NCBI GenBank assembly: GCA_947036575.1
Contig: CAMQSH010000003.1
Location: 1-32,547, forward strand
Direction of reading: 5' to 3'
From: an uncultured Brevinema sp.
GTDB taxonomy: Bacteria > Spirochaetota > Brevinematia > Brevinematales > Brevinemataceae
Length of the DNA: 32,547 nt
Shown: piece after piece, positions 9,002 to 17,264 of the stretch
How positions within the stretch are numbered: position 1 is the stretch's first letter
How the letters are laid out: every line of letters starts with the position of its first letter
Made by a program: the position numbers and the translations under genes
Notes under the pieces: generated by a model
Database searches by the model: none
What the model was told of the DNA's origin: nothing
What the model saw: the letters and a program-made list of their open reading frames with translations, nothing else

Positions 9002-10282
9002 TTAAGTAGATTTTTTAGAATATACAGTGACATCTAAAAGATAAGCAACTCCAAGACTGACTACAAAAGGAACTAACCAAGGGAATCCTGCCCCTCCCAA
9101 AGGAATAGAAGTAACAAGACTTGTGAATGGTGCTACTTTAAAAGTAGATCCAATAACTTCGATGAGAGTTACCACTAAAACAGTATAAGTACCTAATTTA
9201 AAATAGATAGCTTTTAGGTTTGCAAGGTTCATTAATATTAATACTATAGTGAGAGGATATAATAAAAGGAGCATAGGGATAGATAATTTAACAATCATAT
9301 CAACACCACCAATAGCTATAACGGTAGAAAATACACAAGTAATAATAAGTAATTTTGTATAAGAAATATTTAATAATTTGGAGAACCAGTCAGCAGTTAG
9401 TGCTGCTAATCCCACTGCTGTTGTTAAACACGCAGCACCCACACAAATACCAAAAATGATTCTTCCCATAGATCCTAAAGTTGCTTCTGCAATATAGAGA
9501 GCAGGACTTGTAGTATTGTTCAAAGCTTCTCCACTGACTAAAGCACCAAAATAAGTTAAAAAGAGATAAATTAGCCCCAAACCTGTTGCTGCAATAACTC
9601 CTGCACGAACAAGATAATATTGTTGTTCTTTTACTTCAGTAACACCTTTGGATTTTAGACCAGCAACGATAACGAGTCCAAATAAAATAGACGCTAAGGC
9701 ATCCATAGTTTGATAACCATCTATAAAACCACGAGCAAATAGATTTGTTGTTTGAGCTGTTGGTACAGGTGTACCAATATCCATAGTCATCCCTCTAACA
9801 AATATAATTGCTAACATCGCTAAAATAATAGGAGTAAGGTATTTTCCAATAATATCGGTAACTTTATTTTCTTTAACGGTGAGTAAATAAGTAATAGCAA
9901 AAAATAGTGTTGAACTAATAATAGAAATTACGACATTTCCTTGATTTGCAAAAAACGGTTGTACTGCTAATTCAAAAGTAGTAGATCCTGTTCTTGGTAA
10001 TGCAAAAAATGGTCCTATGACTAAAATAAGTAAGGAACAAAATAAAATATTAAATCGTGGCGATACTTTGGAAGCAAAATCATCTAAACTACTACACTTC
10101 GTGAATGCAAGTACCCCTAATAGTGGCAATCCCGCTCCTGTAATTAAAAACCCAAGACTAGCAACAAACCAGTTACTACCTGTAGCAACGCCTAGAGATG
10201 GAGGAAAAATCAAATTTCCAGCTCCAAAAAACATAGCAAATAGTGCAAAGCCTAATACCCATACTTCTTTTGTCTTTGACAT
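9002..10282 (-). CDS. brnQ: Branched-chain amino acid transporter, BrnQ family (LIVCS)
   Basis: This inner-membrane cation symporter takes up leucine, isoleucine and valine. At 426 residues it has the family's usual length, with about twelve hydrophobic segments. The N-terminal FALFAMFFGAGNLIFPPSLG is a signature of the BrnQ family, followed by FFALPRTGSTTFELAVQPFF. The ATG has a full AAAGGAGG. The promoter (TTGACT, 17 bp, TATAAT) leaves a leader of about 70 nt; I saw no T-box motif or other amino-acid riboswitch in it. It is monocistronic and divergent from the Bax-inhibitor-like gene. Confidence 0.95.
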   Translation of the reverse strand: MSKTKEVWVLGFALFAMFFGAGNLIFPPSLGVATGSNWFVASLGFLITGAGLPLLGVLAFTKCSSLDDFASKVSPRFNILFCSLLILVIGPFFALPRTGSTTFELAVQPFFANQGNVVISIISSTLFFAITYLLTVKENKVTDIIGKYLTPIILAMLAIIFVRGMTMDIGTPVPTAQTTNLFARGFIDGYQTMDALASILFGLVIVAGLKSKGVTEVKEQQYYLVRAGVIAATGLGLIYLFLTYFGALVSGEALNNTTSPALYIAEATLGSMGRIIFGICVGAACLTTAVGLAALTADWFSKLLNISYTKLLIITCVFSTVIAIGGVDMIVKLSIPMLLLLYPLTIVLILMNLANLKAIYFKLGTYTVLVVTLIEVIGSTFKVAPFTSLVTSIPLGGAGFPWLVPFVVSLGVAYLLDVTVYSKKST

Positions 10283-10356
10283 AGTTTCCTCCTTTTGGAA
10301 TTTAGTGATGATCCCTTATAGGTAATCTATCCTGTTAAATTAAGTACTGTGTTAAT

Positions 10357-10385
10357 ATTATATTATATTTTTAAAAATAAGTCAA
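10357..10385 (-). promoter_or_regulatory. Promoter of brnQ
   Basis: On the minus strand TTGACT (10380-10385) and TATAAT (10357-10362) are 17 bp apart. The rest of the 343-bp divergent region (10283-10626) is AT-rich; it holds the plus-strand promoter and leader listed separately and a small palindrome CTCTAGTAGAG near 10463. Confidence 0.75.
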
Positions 10386-10515
10386 TACATGCGTAAAAAA
10401 ATATCAAATAGCATAAAGTGGTTGATTTTTAGACAATATTAAGACAAATTCCTATAATTTAGCTCTAGTAGAGTATTGTTATACACATCTAAATAATCCT
10501 ATATAAAGTATTCAG

Positions 10516-10544
10516 TTGACAATCAATCATATTTAATATACAAT
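10516..10544 (+). promoter_or_regulatory. Promoter of the Bax-inhibitor-like gene
   Basis: TTGACA (10516-10521) and TACAAT (10539-10544) are 17 bp apart, about 80 bp upstream of the ATG. Confidence 0.7.
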
Positions 10545-10589
10545 AATAAATAATATAAGAATTCACATATTGTATTTTATACACTTTAA

Positions 10590-10620
10590 AGAGTTGATGA
10601 CTCTAGTGGTTCTAAAGGAG
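10590..10620 (+). promoter_or_regulatory. 5' leader hairpin with the short form of the conserved leader element, copy B
   Basis: AGAGT and ACTCT form a small hairpin, followed immediately by GTGGTTCTAAAGGAG. These 15 bases are identical to the 3' end of leader copy A and almost identical to copy C. The CCACATGT half is missing here. Confidence 0.5.
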
Positions 10621-10626
10621 AAATTT

Positions 10627-11367
10627 ATGGCTAATCCTGCTTTTCAAGAGAATATTTTAGAAGAATATTCCTACGCCGATGAACAAGTAATGACAGTAAC
10701 AGGAGCTGTTAATAGATCTTTGTTTTTAACAACAATATTAATGTTGACAGGTACTCTTAATGCGTTTATATTTTTTTATGTAGATCCTAGTATTGCTATG
10801 ACAATAGCTACCGTATCAGGTATTGCAGGATTTATTACGGCTTTAGTTGTTATATTCAAACAAAAAACTGTGGCTATTAAAACACCTATTATTGTTTATG
10901 CTGTTTTTGAAGGACTTGCTTTAGGAGGAATTTCTTCCTATTATGAAGCTGTTTTCTCTGGAATTGTTATTCAAGCAGTATCTATAACTGCTTTAGTATT
11001 ATTTATAATGCTCTTTTTATACAAATATAGAATTATCAAAGTGACAGAAACTTTTAAAAGTGTTATTATTGGTGCTACTATGGCGGTAGCTGTTTTTTAT
11101 CTTATTGCTTTTGTGTTATCTTTGTTTAATATGCCTATTGCATTTTTATATGGCAATTCAAATCTTGCAATCGGTATTAATGCTGCTATTGCAGGACTTG
11201 CAGCTTTTAATTTGTTACTTGATTTTGATTTCATCGAAAGAGGTGCTAATCAAAATTTACCTAAATTTTTTGAATGGTACGCAGGTTTTGGTTTATTAGT
11301 TACTTTAGTATGGTTGTATCTTGAGATTTTAAAATTATTATCAAAATTACGATCTAGAAAAAACTAG
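10627..11367 (+). CDS. Bax inhibitor-1/YccA-like integral membrane protein
   Basis: The ATG at 10627 has AAAGGAG and gives 246 residues; the track's upstream start lies inside the leader. The N-terminus (MANPAFQENILEEY) followed by seven hydrophobic segments and a final acidic DFDFIERGA motif matches the prokaryotic Bax-inhibitor-1-like group (PF12811 type). Members of the wider superfamily act as calcium-leak channels or modulate membrane proteases, but the bacterial role is poorly known, so no precise function is claimed. The gene stands alone between its promoter and terminator. Confidence 0.85.
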   Translation: MANPAFQENILEEYSYADEQVMTVTGAVNRSLFLTTILMLTGTLNAFIFFYVDPSIAMTIATVSGIAGFITALVVIFKQKTVAIKTPIIVYAVFEGLALGGISSYYEAVFSGIVIQAVSITALVLFIMLFLYKYRIIKVTETFKSVIIGATMAVAVFYLIAFVLSLFNMPIAFLYGNSNLAIGINAAIAGLAAFNLLLDFDFIERGANQNLPKFFEWYAGFGLLVTLVWLYLEILKLLSKLRSRKN

Positions 11368-11387
11368 TTTTTTAATTTAATCAATAT

Positions 11388-11422
11388 AAAAAAACAACCT
11401 TATTATTAATAGGGTTGTTTTT
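11388..11422. terminator. Intrinsic terminator of the Bax-inhibitor-like gene
   Basis: AACAACC and GGTTGTT arms enclose a TATTATTAAT-type loop, flanked by A- and T-runs. The loop resembles those of the CACCACC terminators. Confidence 0.75.
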
Positions 11423-11453
11423 TATGTTTATTTAACAAGAGAAGAAATTATTT

Positions 11454-11754
11454 TTAAAGCTCATCATTTCTCAGAGCAATAAAAAATTCTTCTGTAAAAT
11501 CTTCAAAAGAATACTTATTTTTTGTATTTTATAATGTTTTGGTTCACTTGGATCCTGAGATTCTACAAATCGATCAATATATTCCTCAGAGTATTTATCA
11601 AGTAGAAATTCCCCTTTAGATATATTATACTTAAATGTTGCATAAGACAGTACAAAATCTCTCTCATCAAATACTTGCTCTATGGTAAAATAATCACCCT
11701 TTACTGCAATATACTGGATAGTCCTAAAATACTTAATAAAGTAAGACGAAACAT
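11454..11754 (-). pseudogene. Frameshifted remnant of a small protein gene
   Basis: On the minus strand an ATG at 11754 with AGAGG upstream opens MFRLTLLSILGLSSI and stops after 17 codons. Shifting frame gives a continuous stretch, QYIAVKGDYFTIEQVFDERD and onward to EPKHYKIQ. A second shift at an A6 run then gives KNKYSFEDFTEEFFIALRND and a stop at 11454. The three pieces together make a sensible protein of about 100 residues of unknown family. The A-run frameshift could be real, phase-variable or a sequencing error. It lies 48 bp after the TPR-DUF4261 gene in the same orientation, so it may once have been its partner. Confidence 0.55.
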
Positions 11755-11802
11755 AATACCTCTTTTATTTTTGTAAATATTATATTAAATAAATGGTATC
11801 TA

Positions 11803-13083
11803 TTAAAAATCTATTTTTAAGGTTTCTTTACCTAAGATAGTACTATCTAAAGCAGTGATTTTTAATTTTTGTTCTTCACTAAATCCTATTGTTTCACCAT
11901 CTTGTAGGGTGACATCTGATGTTATTACATATTCTGTAATAGATTGTAGAAGACTAAGTGTTTCATCCTCAGATTTATCACTATCGATTATTTCCATATT
12001 TAGCTTGCCATACACATCCAAACCATAAGTATAAAGGCTTAGTGTAGCACCATTATCATTACTATACATACCGAAAAACACCATATTCATTAGTGGAAAT
12101 TCATTATCATTAAGACTGGATTCTGCAGAATCAATATAAAATTTTGGTTGTAATACCGATCCTAAAGTACTTATTGCAATAGCGTTAGGTTGTTTTAGAC
12201 AACTAGAACAAACTTTAACAAAGAGATCTGTAGCATCTAGCAATTTTTTTTCCCCACCCAATACAGCTACAGTCATATAAGCTTTGTGACTTTTTGCGAC
12301 TTCGACAGCATCTTCCCAATAAAAATTTGTTCTAGCATTATCAACTGCTTCATCATTTGGGATTGGGGCTGGCATGAGACTCACAATAAGAGCCATATCA
12401 TCAATTGTTTCGATTAATGATTCGGGATCGTCTTCAGGTTTTTTATTGATAATAATTCCCCAATCTTTTTGTAATTGCTTTCTTAATAAGTCCAAATCTA
12501 TTTTATTTTCATCTAATAAGACAAAACTTATAAAAGAGCCTGTTCCATCTCTATCTTCTTGATCTTCTGATCCCTCAGGATCTAGCTCTCGTACTTTATT
12601 AAAATCAAGTTCAGCCTCTTTTTCTCTTCCTAATTCAGAATAAGTACACCCTCTATTATAGTAAGCAAAACCGTCCTCAGGATCTAGTTTTATTGCTTCA
12701 GTAAAATCATGAATAGCCTCTTCATATTTTTCTAATTCATTATACGCAAGCCCTCTACACTCGTAATAGGTACTATCCTCAGGATCTAGTTTTATAGCTT
12801 CAGTAAAATTGCTGATAGCTTCTTCATATTTTTCTAATGCAGAATAAGCATAGCCCAAGCGATAATACCATTTATGATGGTTTTTACCTTCTTTCGCTGT
12901 ATCAAGGAGAGTTTGTATTGCTTCATTATATTTTTCTGTATTGTTATAAGCGACAGCTAATTGTCCAATAAGTTCATAGTCCCTATCTTTTACTGGTAGT
13001 GCTAAAATAGCATCTACTATTTCTTGATGATCGCCTTCATCGTGCCATACATCTATTTGTTCTAAAAGTTCTTTGTGATCCAT
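11803..13083 (-). CDS. TPR protein with C-terminal DUF4261 domain
   Basis: This 426-residue protein has no signal peptide and is probably cytoplasmic. Residues about 5-165 are four to five tetratricopeptide repeats; two are nearly identical at the protein level (KYEEAI-FTEAIKLDPED), a sign of recent tandem duplication. Residues about 185-420 resemble DUF4261: MALIVSLMPAPIPNDEAVDN, then a WEDAVEVAKSHKAYMTVAVLG core and a C-terminal beta-rich part. DUF4261 has no known activity. The ATG has AGGAG and a promoter (TTGACT, 17 bp, TAAGAT) lies just upstream. TPRs imply protein binding. The downstream frameshifted remnant shares the strand and may have been in the same transcript. Confidence 0.8.
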   Translation of the reverse strand: MDHKELLEQIDVWHDEGDHQEIVDAILALPVKDRDYELIGQLAVAYNNTEKYNEAIQTLLDTAKEGKNHHKWYYRLGYAYSALEKYEEAISNFTEAIKLDPEDSTYYECRGLAYNELEKYEEAIHDFTEAIKLDPEDGFAYYNRGCTYSELGREKEAELDFNKVRELDPEGSEDQEDRDGTGSFISFVLLDENKIDLDLLRKQLQKDWGIIINKKPEDDPESLIETIDDMALIVSLMPAPIPNDEAVDNARTNFYWEDAVEVAKSHKAYMTVAVLGGEKKLLDATDLFVKVCSSCLKQPNAIAISTLGSVLQPKFYIDSAESSLNDNEFPLMNMVFFGMYSNDNGATLSLYTYGLDVYGKLNMEIIDSDKSEDETLSLLQSITEYVITSDVTLQDGETIGFSEEQKLKITALDSTILGKETLKIDF

Positions 13084-13104
13084 TATAAACTCCTATATTG
13101 ATAT

Positions 13105-13133
13105 ATCTTACTACACCAAAATCAAAAAGTCAA
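13105..13133 (-). promoter_or_regulatory. Promoter of the TPR-DUF4261 gene
   Basis: On the minus strand TTGACT (13128-13133) and TAAGAT (13105-13110) are 17 bp apart. A short direct repeat of GGTATATA lies just upstream. Confidence 0.6.
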
Positions 13134-13208
13134 GGTATATAGGTATATAGGTATGGTAATTTTTGATATAAATTTACTCAATTAACAAATATTATTAAGA
13201 TGGATATA

Positions 13209-13237
13209 TTGCTAAATATCATAATAAATTATATAAT
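13209..13237 (+). promoter_or_regulatory. Promoter of the flavoprotein lipoprotein gene
   Basis: TTGCTA (13209-13214) and TATAAT (13232-13237) are separated by 17 bp, about 30 bp upstream of the ATG. Confidence 0.65.
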
Positions 13238-13268
13238 ATAAAAAACGTTCAAATAGGAGAGGATTTAA

Positions 13269-14948
13269 ATGAAAAAATATAGTATATATATATGTTTATT
13301 AATTTTAACCACGGCATATTGTAGTAAAAAAACGATAGAAGGTACAGGTCCTGGATATATTTCTCCAATAACTGTAAAATTATCTATGTCTGAAGGTCAA
13401 ATCATTGATCTTGATATTATAGAAAATGACACTAGTTATATTAGTAAAAGAGCTATACCTATCATCAAAGAAAGAATCTTAACTGCTAATAGCCCAGTTG
13501 TGGATAATGTATCAGGAGCTTCTTATACTTCTTTTGGTGTGAAGTTAGCTGTTGCTAACGCATTAAAAAAAATGGGTAAAGATGTAGAAAAAATTACATT
13601 AACAACAAAAGCACCTGAACAAGAGCCTATAGAATCTCCAGATGTACAAACAGATATTATTGTTATAGGTGGAGGACCAGCAGGATTAACTGCAGCTATT
13701 TCGGCAAAAGAAAATAACACTACTGCTAATGTTATTTTGGTAGAAAAATTAGATATTCTCAGTGGTAATGGAAAATCTGATCGTACATTTTATGATCTTG
13801 TTAATACAGAAGCACAAAAAAAAGCTAATATTGAAGATTCTGCAGATAAATTTTATGGAGATCTTGTTAAACGATCTAAAGAAGTAAATCCAGACTTAGA
13901 TAGAATGAGAGCTTATGCTGACGGTTCTGCAACTTTAGATCCTTGGTTAAGAGATCATAATATTGCTCTAGATTATGTCCTTAAAAGAACACACCAAGCA
14001 AAATCTAATTCTTTTGCTGGTGTTTATATTCAAGACAATTTAGAAATTGCAGCAAAAAAAGTAGGTATAGATATTAGAACAGGAACTAAAGCTATAGATC
14101 TCTTTGTTGAAGCAGGAGTTGTAAAAGGTATACGTGCCCAAAAAGGAAATCAAACATACAATATATATGGAAAAGCAGTGATTGTAGCAACTGGTGGGTT
14201 TTCACACAATAAAGATTATATAAAAAAATATGCACCTCAATACAAAGATCTTTTAACTTCTAATTCTAAAGGAGCTACAGGTAGTTTTATTTCACTCTTT
14301 GAAAAAAATAATATTGCTTTAACTAACATGGGTGTAATCAATGTTTACCCGATAATTTCAGATAGAACAAGAGAATTAATATCAACAGAAGATTATATTT
14401 TAGTCAACCAAGAAGGTCTAAGAACATTTAACGAAACTACAACTTTTACAGATAGAAATAATTCTGTATCTAATATTCTAGCTCAAACAGGTCAAAAAAT
14501 GTATCTTATTTATGATGAAGCTGATAGAAAAGATAGCTATCGTATTGCTTATCAAGAAGCTCATGGAATAGCAATCAAAGGAAATACCGTACAAGAATTA
14601 GCTGACAAATTAAAAATGACTTCTTCAGAAGGTCTTCAGAATACTTTTGATAAATATAATAAAATAGTAAAAGGTGAAACAGTAGATCCTTTTGGAAGAA
14701 CTACTTTTAGAAATGGTTTTGAAAAAGGTCCTTATTATGCTATTTCTGTAAAACCTGGTATTCATATGACAAGAGGTGGAGTACTTGCTACTGCTAAAGC
14801 AGAAGTTTTACATAATGATAAGACTTTAGTGAAAGGTTTGTATGCAGCTGGAGAAGTTGCTAATATTTTAGATGGAGCATATGTTGCTGCTGTTGTATTT
14901 GGACGTATTGCTGGTATAGAAGCAGCTCAATATATTCAAAACAATTAA
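13269..14948 (+). CDS. Lipoprotein FMN/FAD-dependent reductase (fumarate/urocanate reductase-like)
   Basis: The 559-residue protein begins with a lipoprotein signal (lipid cysteine in TTAYC, residue 18). Next is an FMN-binding domain with DNVSGASYT (about 79-87); in this family ApbE attaches FMN to the final threonine. Then comes a FAD_binding_2 domain starting at VIGGGPAGL (about 130). This order is that of extracytoplasmic flavoprotein reductases that pass electrons to fumarate, urocanate or related acceptors. The C-terminal GLYAAGEV and VVFGRIAG are present, but the HGANRLGGN loop with the catalytic arginine of fumarate reductases is replaced by a shorter NILDGAYVA. The substrate is therefore probably not fumarate. 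The ATG has AGGAGAGG. It is a single-gene unit with its own promoter and terminator; no apbE gene lies in the window. Confidence 0.85.
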   Translation: MKKYSIYICLLILTTAYCSKKTIEGTGPGYISPITVKLSMSEGQIIDLDIIENDTSYISKRAIPIIKERILTANSPVVDNVSGASYTSFGVKLAVANALKKMGKDVEKITLTTKAPEQEPIESPDVQTDIIVIGGGPAGLTAAISAKENNTTANVILVEKLDILSGNGKSDRTFYDLVNTEAQKKANIEDSADKFYGDLVKRSKEVNPDLDRMRAYADGSATLDPWLRDHNIALDYVLKRTHQAKSNSFAGVYIQDNLEIAAKKVGIDIRTGTKAIDLFVEAGVVKGIRAQKGNQTYNIYGKAVIVATGGFSHNKDYIKKYAPQYKDLLTSNSKGATGSFISLFEKNNIALTNMGVINVYPIISDRTRELISTEDYILVNQEGLRTFNETTTFTDRNNSVSNILAQTGQKMYLIYDEADRKDSYRIAYQEAHGIAIKGNTVQELADKLKMTSSEGLQNTFDKYNKIVKGETVDPFGRTTFRNGFEKGPYYAISVKPGIHMTRGGVLATAKAEVLHNDKTLVKGLYAAGEVANILDGAYVAAVVFGRIAGIEAAQYIQNN

Positions 14949-15008
14949 TAATATTAAAGAGATTTTAGAAAAACAAATCATAATAAAAGTACAATATAGT
15001 ATATAAAT

Positions 15009-15044
15009 AAAAACACCACCCTAATAATAAGGTGGTGTTTTTTA
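15009..15044. terminator. Intrinsic terminator, CACCACC/GGTGGTG family
   Basis: CACCACC and GGTGGTG arms around CTAATAATAA are followed by T6. It follows the flavoprotein gene. The core is identical over 28 nt to the copy at 4031-4058, which is an unusual degree of identity for unrelated terminators 11 kb apart. Confidence 0.85.
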
Positions 15045-15108
15045 TTGATTAAATATCTAGACTAAAATATTTTTGAAATTTTCCTCCTTCTTATTTTTAT
15101 ATGGGCAT

Positions 15109-15957
15109 TTAAATTATATTTGTTTCTTCACTATTAAATTTGAGATTGTAGTGTTTTTTAGTATTCACATACATATCTATATAGATCTTTTGAAAATTTG
15201 TATTAGGGGGTAGGTATTTACTAGGAGGATTGTCACTTTTTTTATTATTTTCTGTAGATCGAATAGGTAACAATCCTGAATCTATATTAATATTAAGAAA
15301 ATCTTTTTTTTGTTTTTTTGTCCAATTTGTATGAGTTCGAAAAGCTTCAGCAATTGATACTACATGATCTATTTGTAAATAGTTAGTATTTGTAGAATAA
15401 CTATGTGTATAAGGATCATACTGCAAATTATAATGTGAGTAGTTAAGGTTTGTAGTATATCTATCGGTGAAGTGATCATACCATAATCCAGATTTTACAG
15501 TGTAATTTTTATTTGCTGTAAAAATAATGGAGGTATTGGTAATTATTTGTTTATTACTGGTGATGATTTGAAAAAAACTATTAGAGAGGTGAGTTCTTTT
15601 TAATGTTTTATATCTATATATCTTAGTATTCGCTTTCCATTTATTTATGGGTGTATTATTAGTATGAGTATTAGTAATTTTTTTGGTAGTTATATTGGTA
15701 ATTGGATTAAAGTTTGTTGAACAGATAAAAGTTTTATTAGTATAATTAGTAATAGAAAAATTACTTTTAGAAGTATAGATATTAGTGAGATATTCTTTTT
15801 TTAGGTGGTCAAAATAAATTTCAGAATGTGTTGGAAGTGAAGGAGTGGAATTACTTGGTGATATTGTATAGACAATACTATATCGTGGTATCTTAATCTT
15901 GAAAGGATATTGGGTATGTATATAAATCGGGGATATTAATAAAAAGAGGGAAAGCAT
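15109..15957 (-). CDS. Putative secreted HNH-type nuclease (DUF1524-like)
   Basis: The C-terminal third recalls secreted HNH nucleases of the DUF1524 type: QIDHVVSIAEAF (about 195-206), a W-T-KK--FLNI segment, and STENNKKSDNPPSKYLPP, where family members have a Asn-x-Ser-Lys-Gly-Asp and W/Y-LPP pattern. The N-terminus MLSLFLLISPIYIHTQ looks like a short signal peptide, so export is likely. The first ~190 residues match nothing I know and are dominated by Asn, Thr, Ile, Lys, Ser and Tyr. The coding strand is strikingly poor in G, unlike its neighbours, which suggests foreign origin or rapid drift. The ribosome-binding site is weak. No immunity gene is adjacent. If active it would cut DNA outside the cytoplasm, for nutrition or competition. 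Confidence 0.65.
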   Translation of the reverse strand: MLSLFLLISPIYIHTQYPFKIKIPRYSIVYTISPSNSTPSLPTHSEIYFDHLKKEYLTNIYTSKSNFSITNYTNKTFICSTNFNPITNITTKKITNTHTNNTPINKWKANTKIYRYKTLKRTHLSNSFFQIITSNKQIITNTSIIFTANKNYTVKSGLWYDHFTDRYTTNLNYSHYNLQYDPYTHSYSTNTNYLQIDHVVSIAEAFRTHTNWTKKQKKDFLNINIDSGLLPIRSTENNKKSDNPPSKYLPPNTNFQKIYIDMYVNTKKHYNLKFNSEETNII

Positions 15958-16050
15958 TAAATAACTCTAAATATGAAATTCCCCAATATCATATTTATAA
16001 GTTACTATAGCATAAATCACAAAATAATGCAAAATATTTCTTTAAAACTA

Positions 16051-16079
16051 TTGCATTTTTATGAAAAAAAATGTATTAT
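16051..16079 (+). promoter_or_regulatory. Promoter of dnaN
   Basis: TTGCAT (16051-16056) and TATTAT (16074-16079) are 17 bp apart, 34 bp before the ATG. I saw no DnaA box (TTATCCACA) nearby. Confidence 0.6.
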
Positions 16080-16113
16080 TTACTAGTCATATTATATATA
16101 TTGGAGACATGTA

Positions 16114-17238
16114 ATGAAATTTACCGTAAACAAAGATGAGTTCTTAAAAGCCTTGACAATATCGGATTCGATTATATATCCAAGAACCCCATTAAGTATC
16201 TTATTAAATATTTATCTTGAAGTACATAATGATGGTCAAATCATTATTCAAAGTTATAATGGTGATCATGGTGTTAAAGTAGAAGCAACAGCAAAAGTAG
16301 AAGAAGCTGGAAAAATCAGCTTACTATCTAAAAAATTATTAGAAATTATACGTAATATTCCTAATGATACTATTTGTATAGAACAAAAACCAGGTGAATT
16401 AGAAGTAGTTATTCATCCTGAAGGTAAAAAATCACCTATTTTTCGTTTGAATGGTGTTTCAGCTGAAACTTATCCTACTTTTAAAGAATTTAATTGGGAT
16501 AGTTATATCAAACTCAATCAAGGAACACTCAGAGAATTAATTACTTCCACAGAATTTGCTGTGTCTACAGATCAATCTCAAATTGCTTTTACAGGTACTT
16601 TTATCACAGAAAGTTCTGATGGTATTTTATCTTTTGTTACTACAGATGGTAAAAGATTAGCAGTAATTTCAAAAGCTATAGAAGAAAAAGAAGGCGAAGT
16701 TTTAACAGATATTATTGTTCCACAAAGAATTCTAAAAACTATTAGTGATTCCTTAGGACAAGGTGAAGTATTATTTGCTGTACACAATGGTCAAGCTTAT
16801 TTTAAAGTGAATAATACCTATGTCTTTACAAATCTTGTTGAAGGAAAATTTCCTAATTATAGAGATGTTATCCCAGCACAAAGTACTTCAACACTAACAG
16901 TCGATGCAAGTGCTTTAATTGCTTGTTTACAACAAGTTGCTATTATGTCTGATAATGAATCTGGGCGTGTAAAATTAGATGTTGAAGGTAATCAGTTAGT
17001 GATTACAGGTGTTACTGTTCATGGTAATAGTAACGCATCTGTCGAAATTGGGGAAGTGACAGAAGGTCAAAATGTAGTGTCAATAGCAGTAAATCATAAA
17101 GCACTAACAGACTTCTTACGTAATATTCAAGGTAAAAATGTACTCATATCGATTAATTCTTCAGGCAGTCCTATTTTGTTAAAGCCTGCTGGTGAGAGTG
17201 ATTATGAATATATTACGATGCCAATGAAAAATAATTAA
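16114..17238 (+). CDS. dnaN: DNA polymerase III beta subunit (sliding clamp)
   Basis: DnaN forms the dimeric ring that tethers the replicase to DNA. The 374-residue length, the N-terminal MKFTVNKDEFLKAL, the central VSTDQSQIAFTGTFI with DGKRLAVIS, and the EGKFPNYRDVIP motif fit the three-domain clamp. The C-terminal SPILLKP--ESDYEYITMPM is the expected protein-binding pocket region, usually ending in MP-R; here it ends MPMKNN. The ATG has GGAG nine bases upstream. dnaA and recF, its usual neighbours, are absent; instead it leads a unit with a CBS protein and surE, so this is probably not the origin. Confidence 0.96.
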   Translation: MKFTVNKDEFLKALTISDSIIYPRTPLSILLNIYLEVHNDGQIIIQSYNGDHGVKVEATAKVEEAGKISLLSKKLLEIIRNIPNDTICIEQKPGELEVVIHPEGKKSPIFRLNGVSAETYPTFKEFNWDSYIKLNQGTLRELITSTEFAVSTDQSQIAFTGTFITESSDGILSFVTTDGKRLAVISKAIEEKEGEVLTDIIVPQRILKTISDSLGQGEVLFAVHNGQAYFKVNNTYVFTNLVEGKFPNYRDVIPAQSTSTLTVDASALIACLQQVAIMSDNESGRVKLDVEGNQLVITGVTVHGNSNASVEIGEVTEGQNVVSIAVNHKALTDFLRNIQGKNVLISINSSGSPILLKPAGESDYEYITMPMKNN

Positions 17239-17264
17239 TAAAATTGAATTAAGGAAATATAAAA

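Noticed and set aside
10283-10356. Riboswitch or T-box in the brnQ leader
   Set aside because: The leader is short and lacks the T-box sequence and specifier-type stems.
15960-16113. Replication origin upstream of dnaN
   Set aside because: No dnaA gene and no DnaA boxes are present; the region is an ordinary short promoter spacer.
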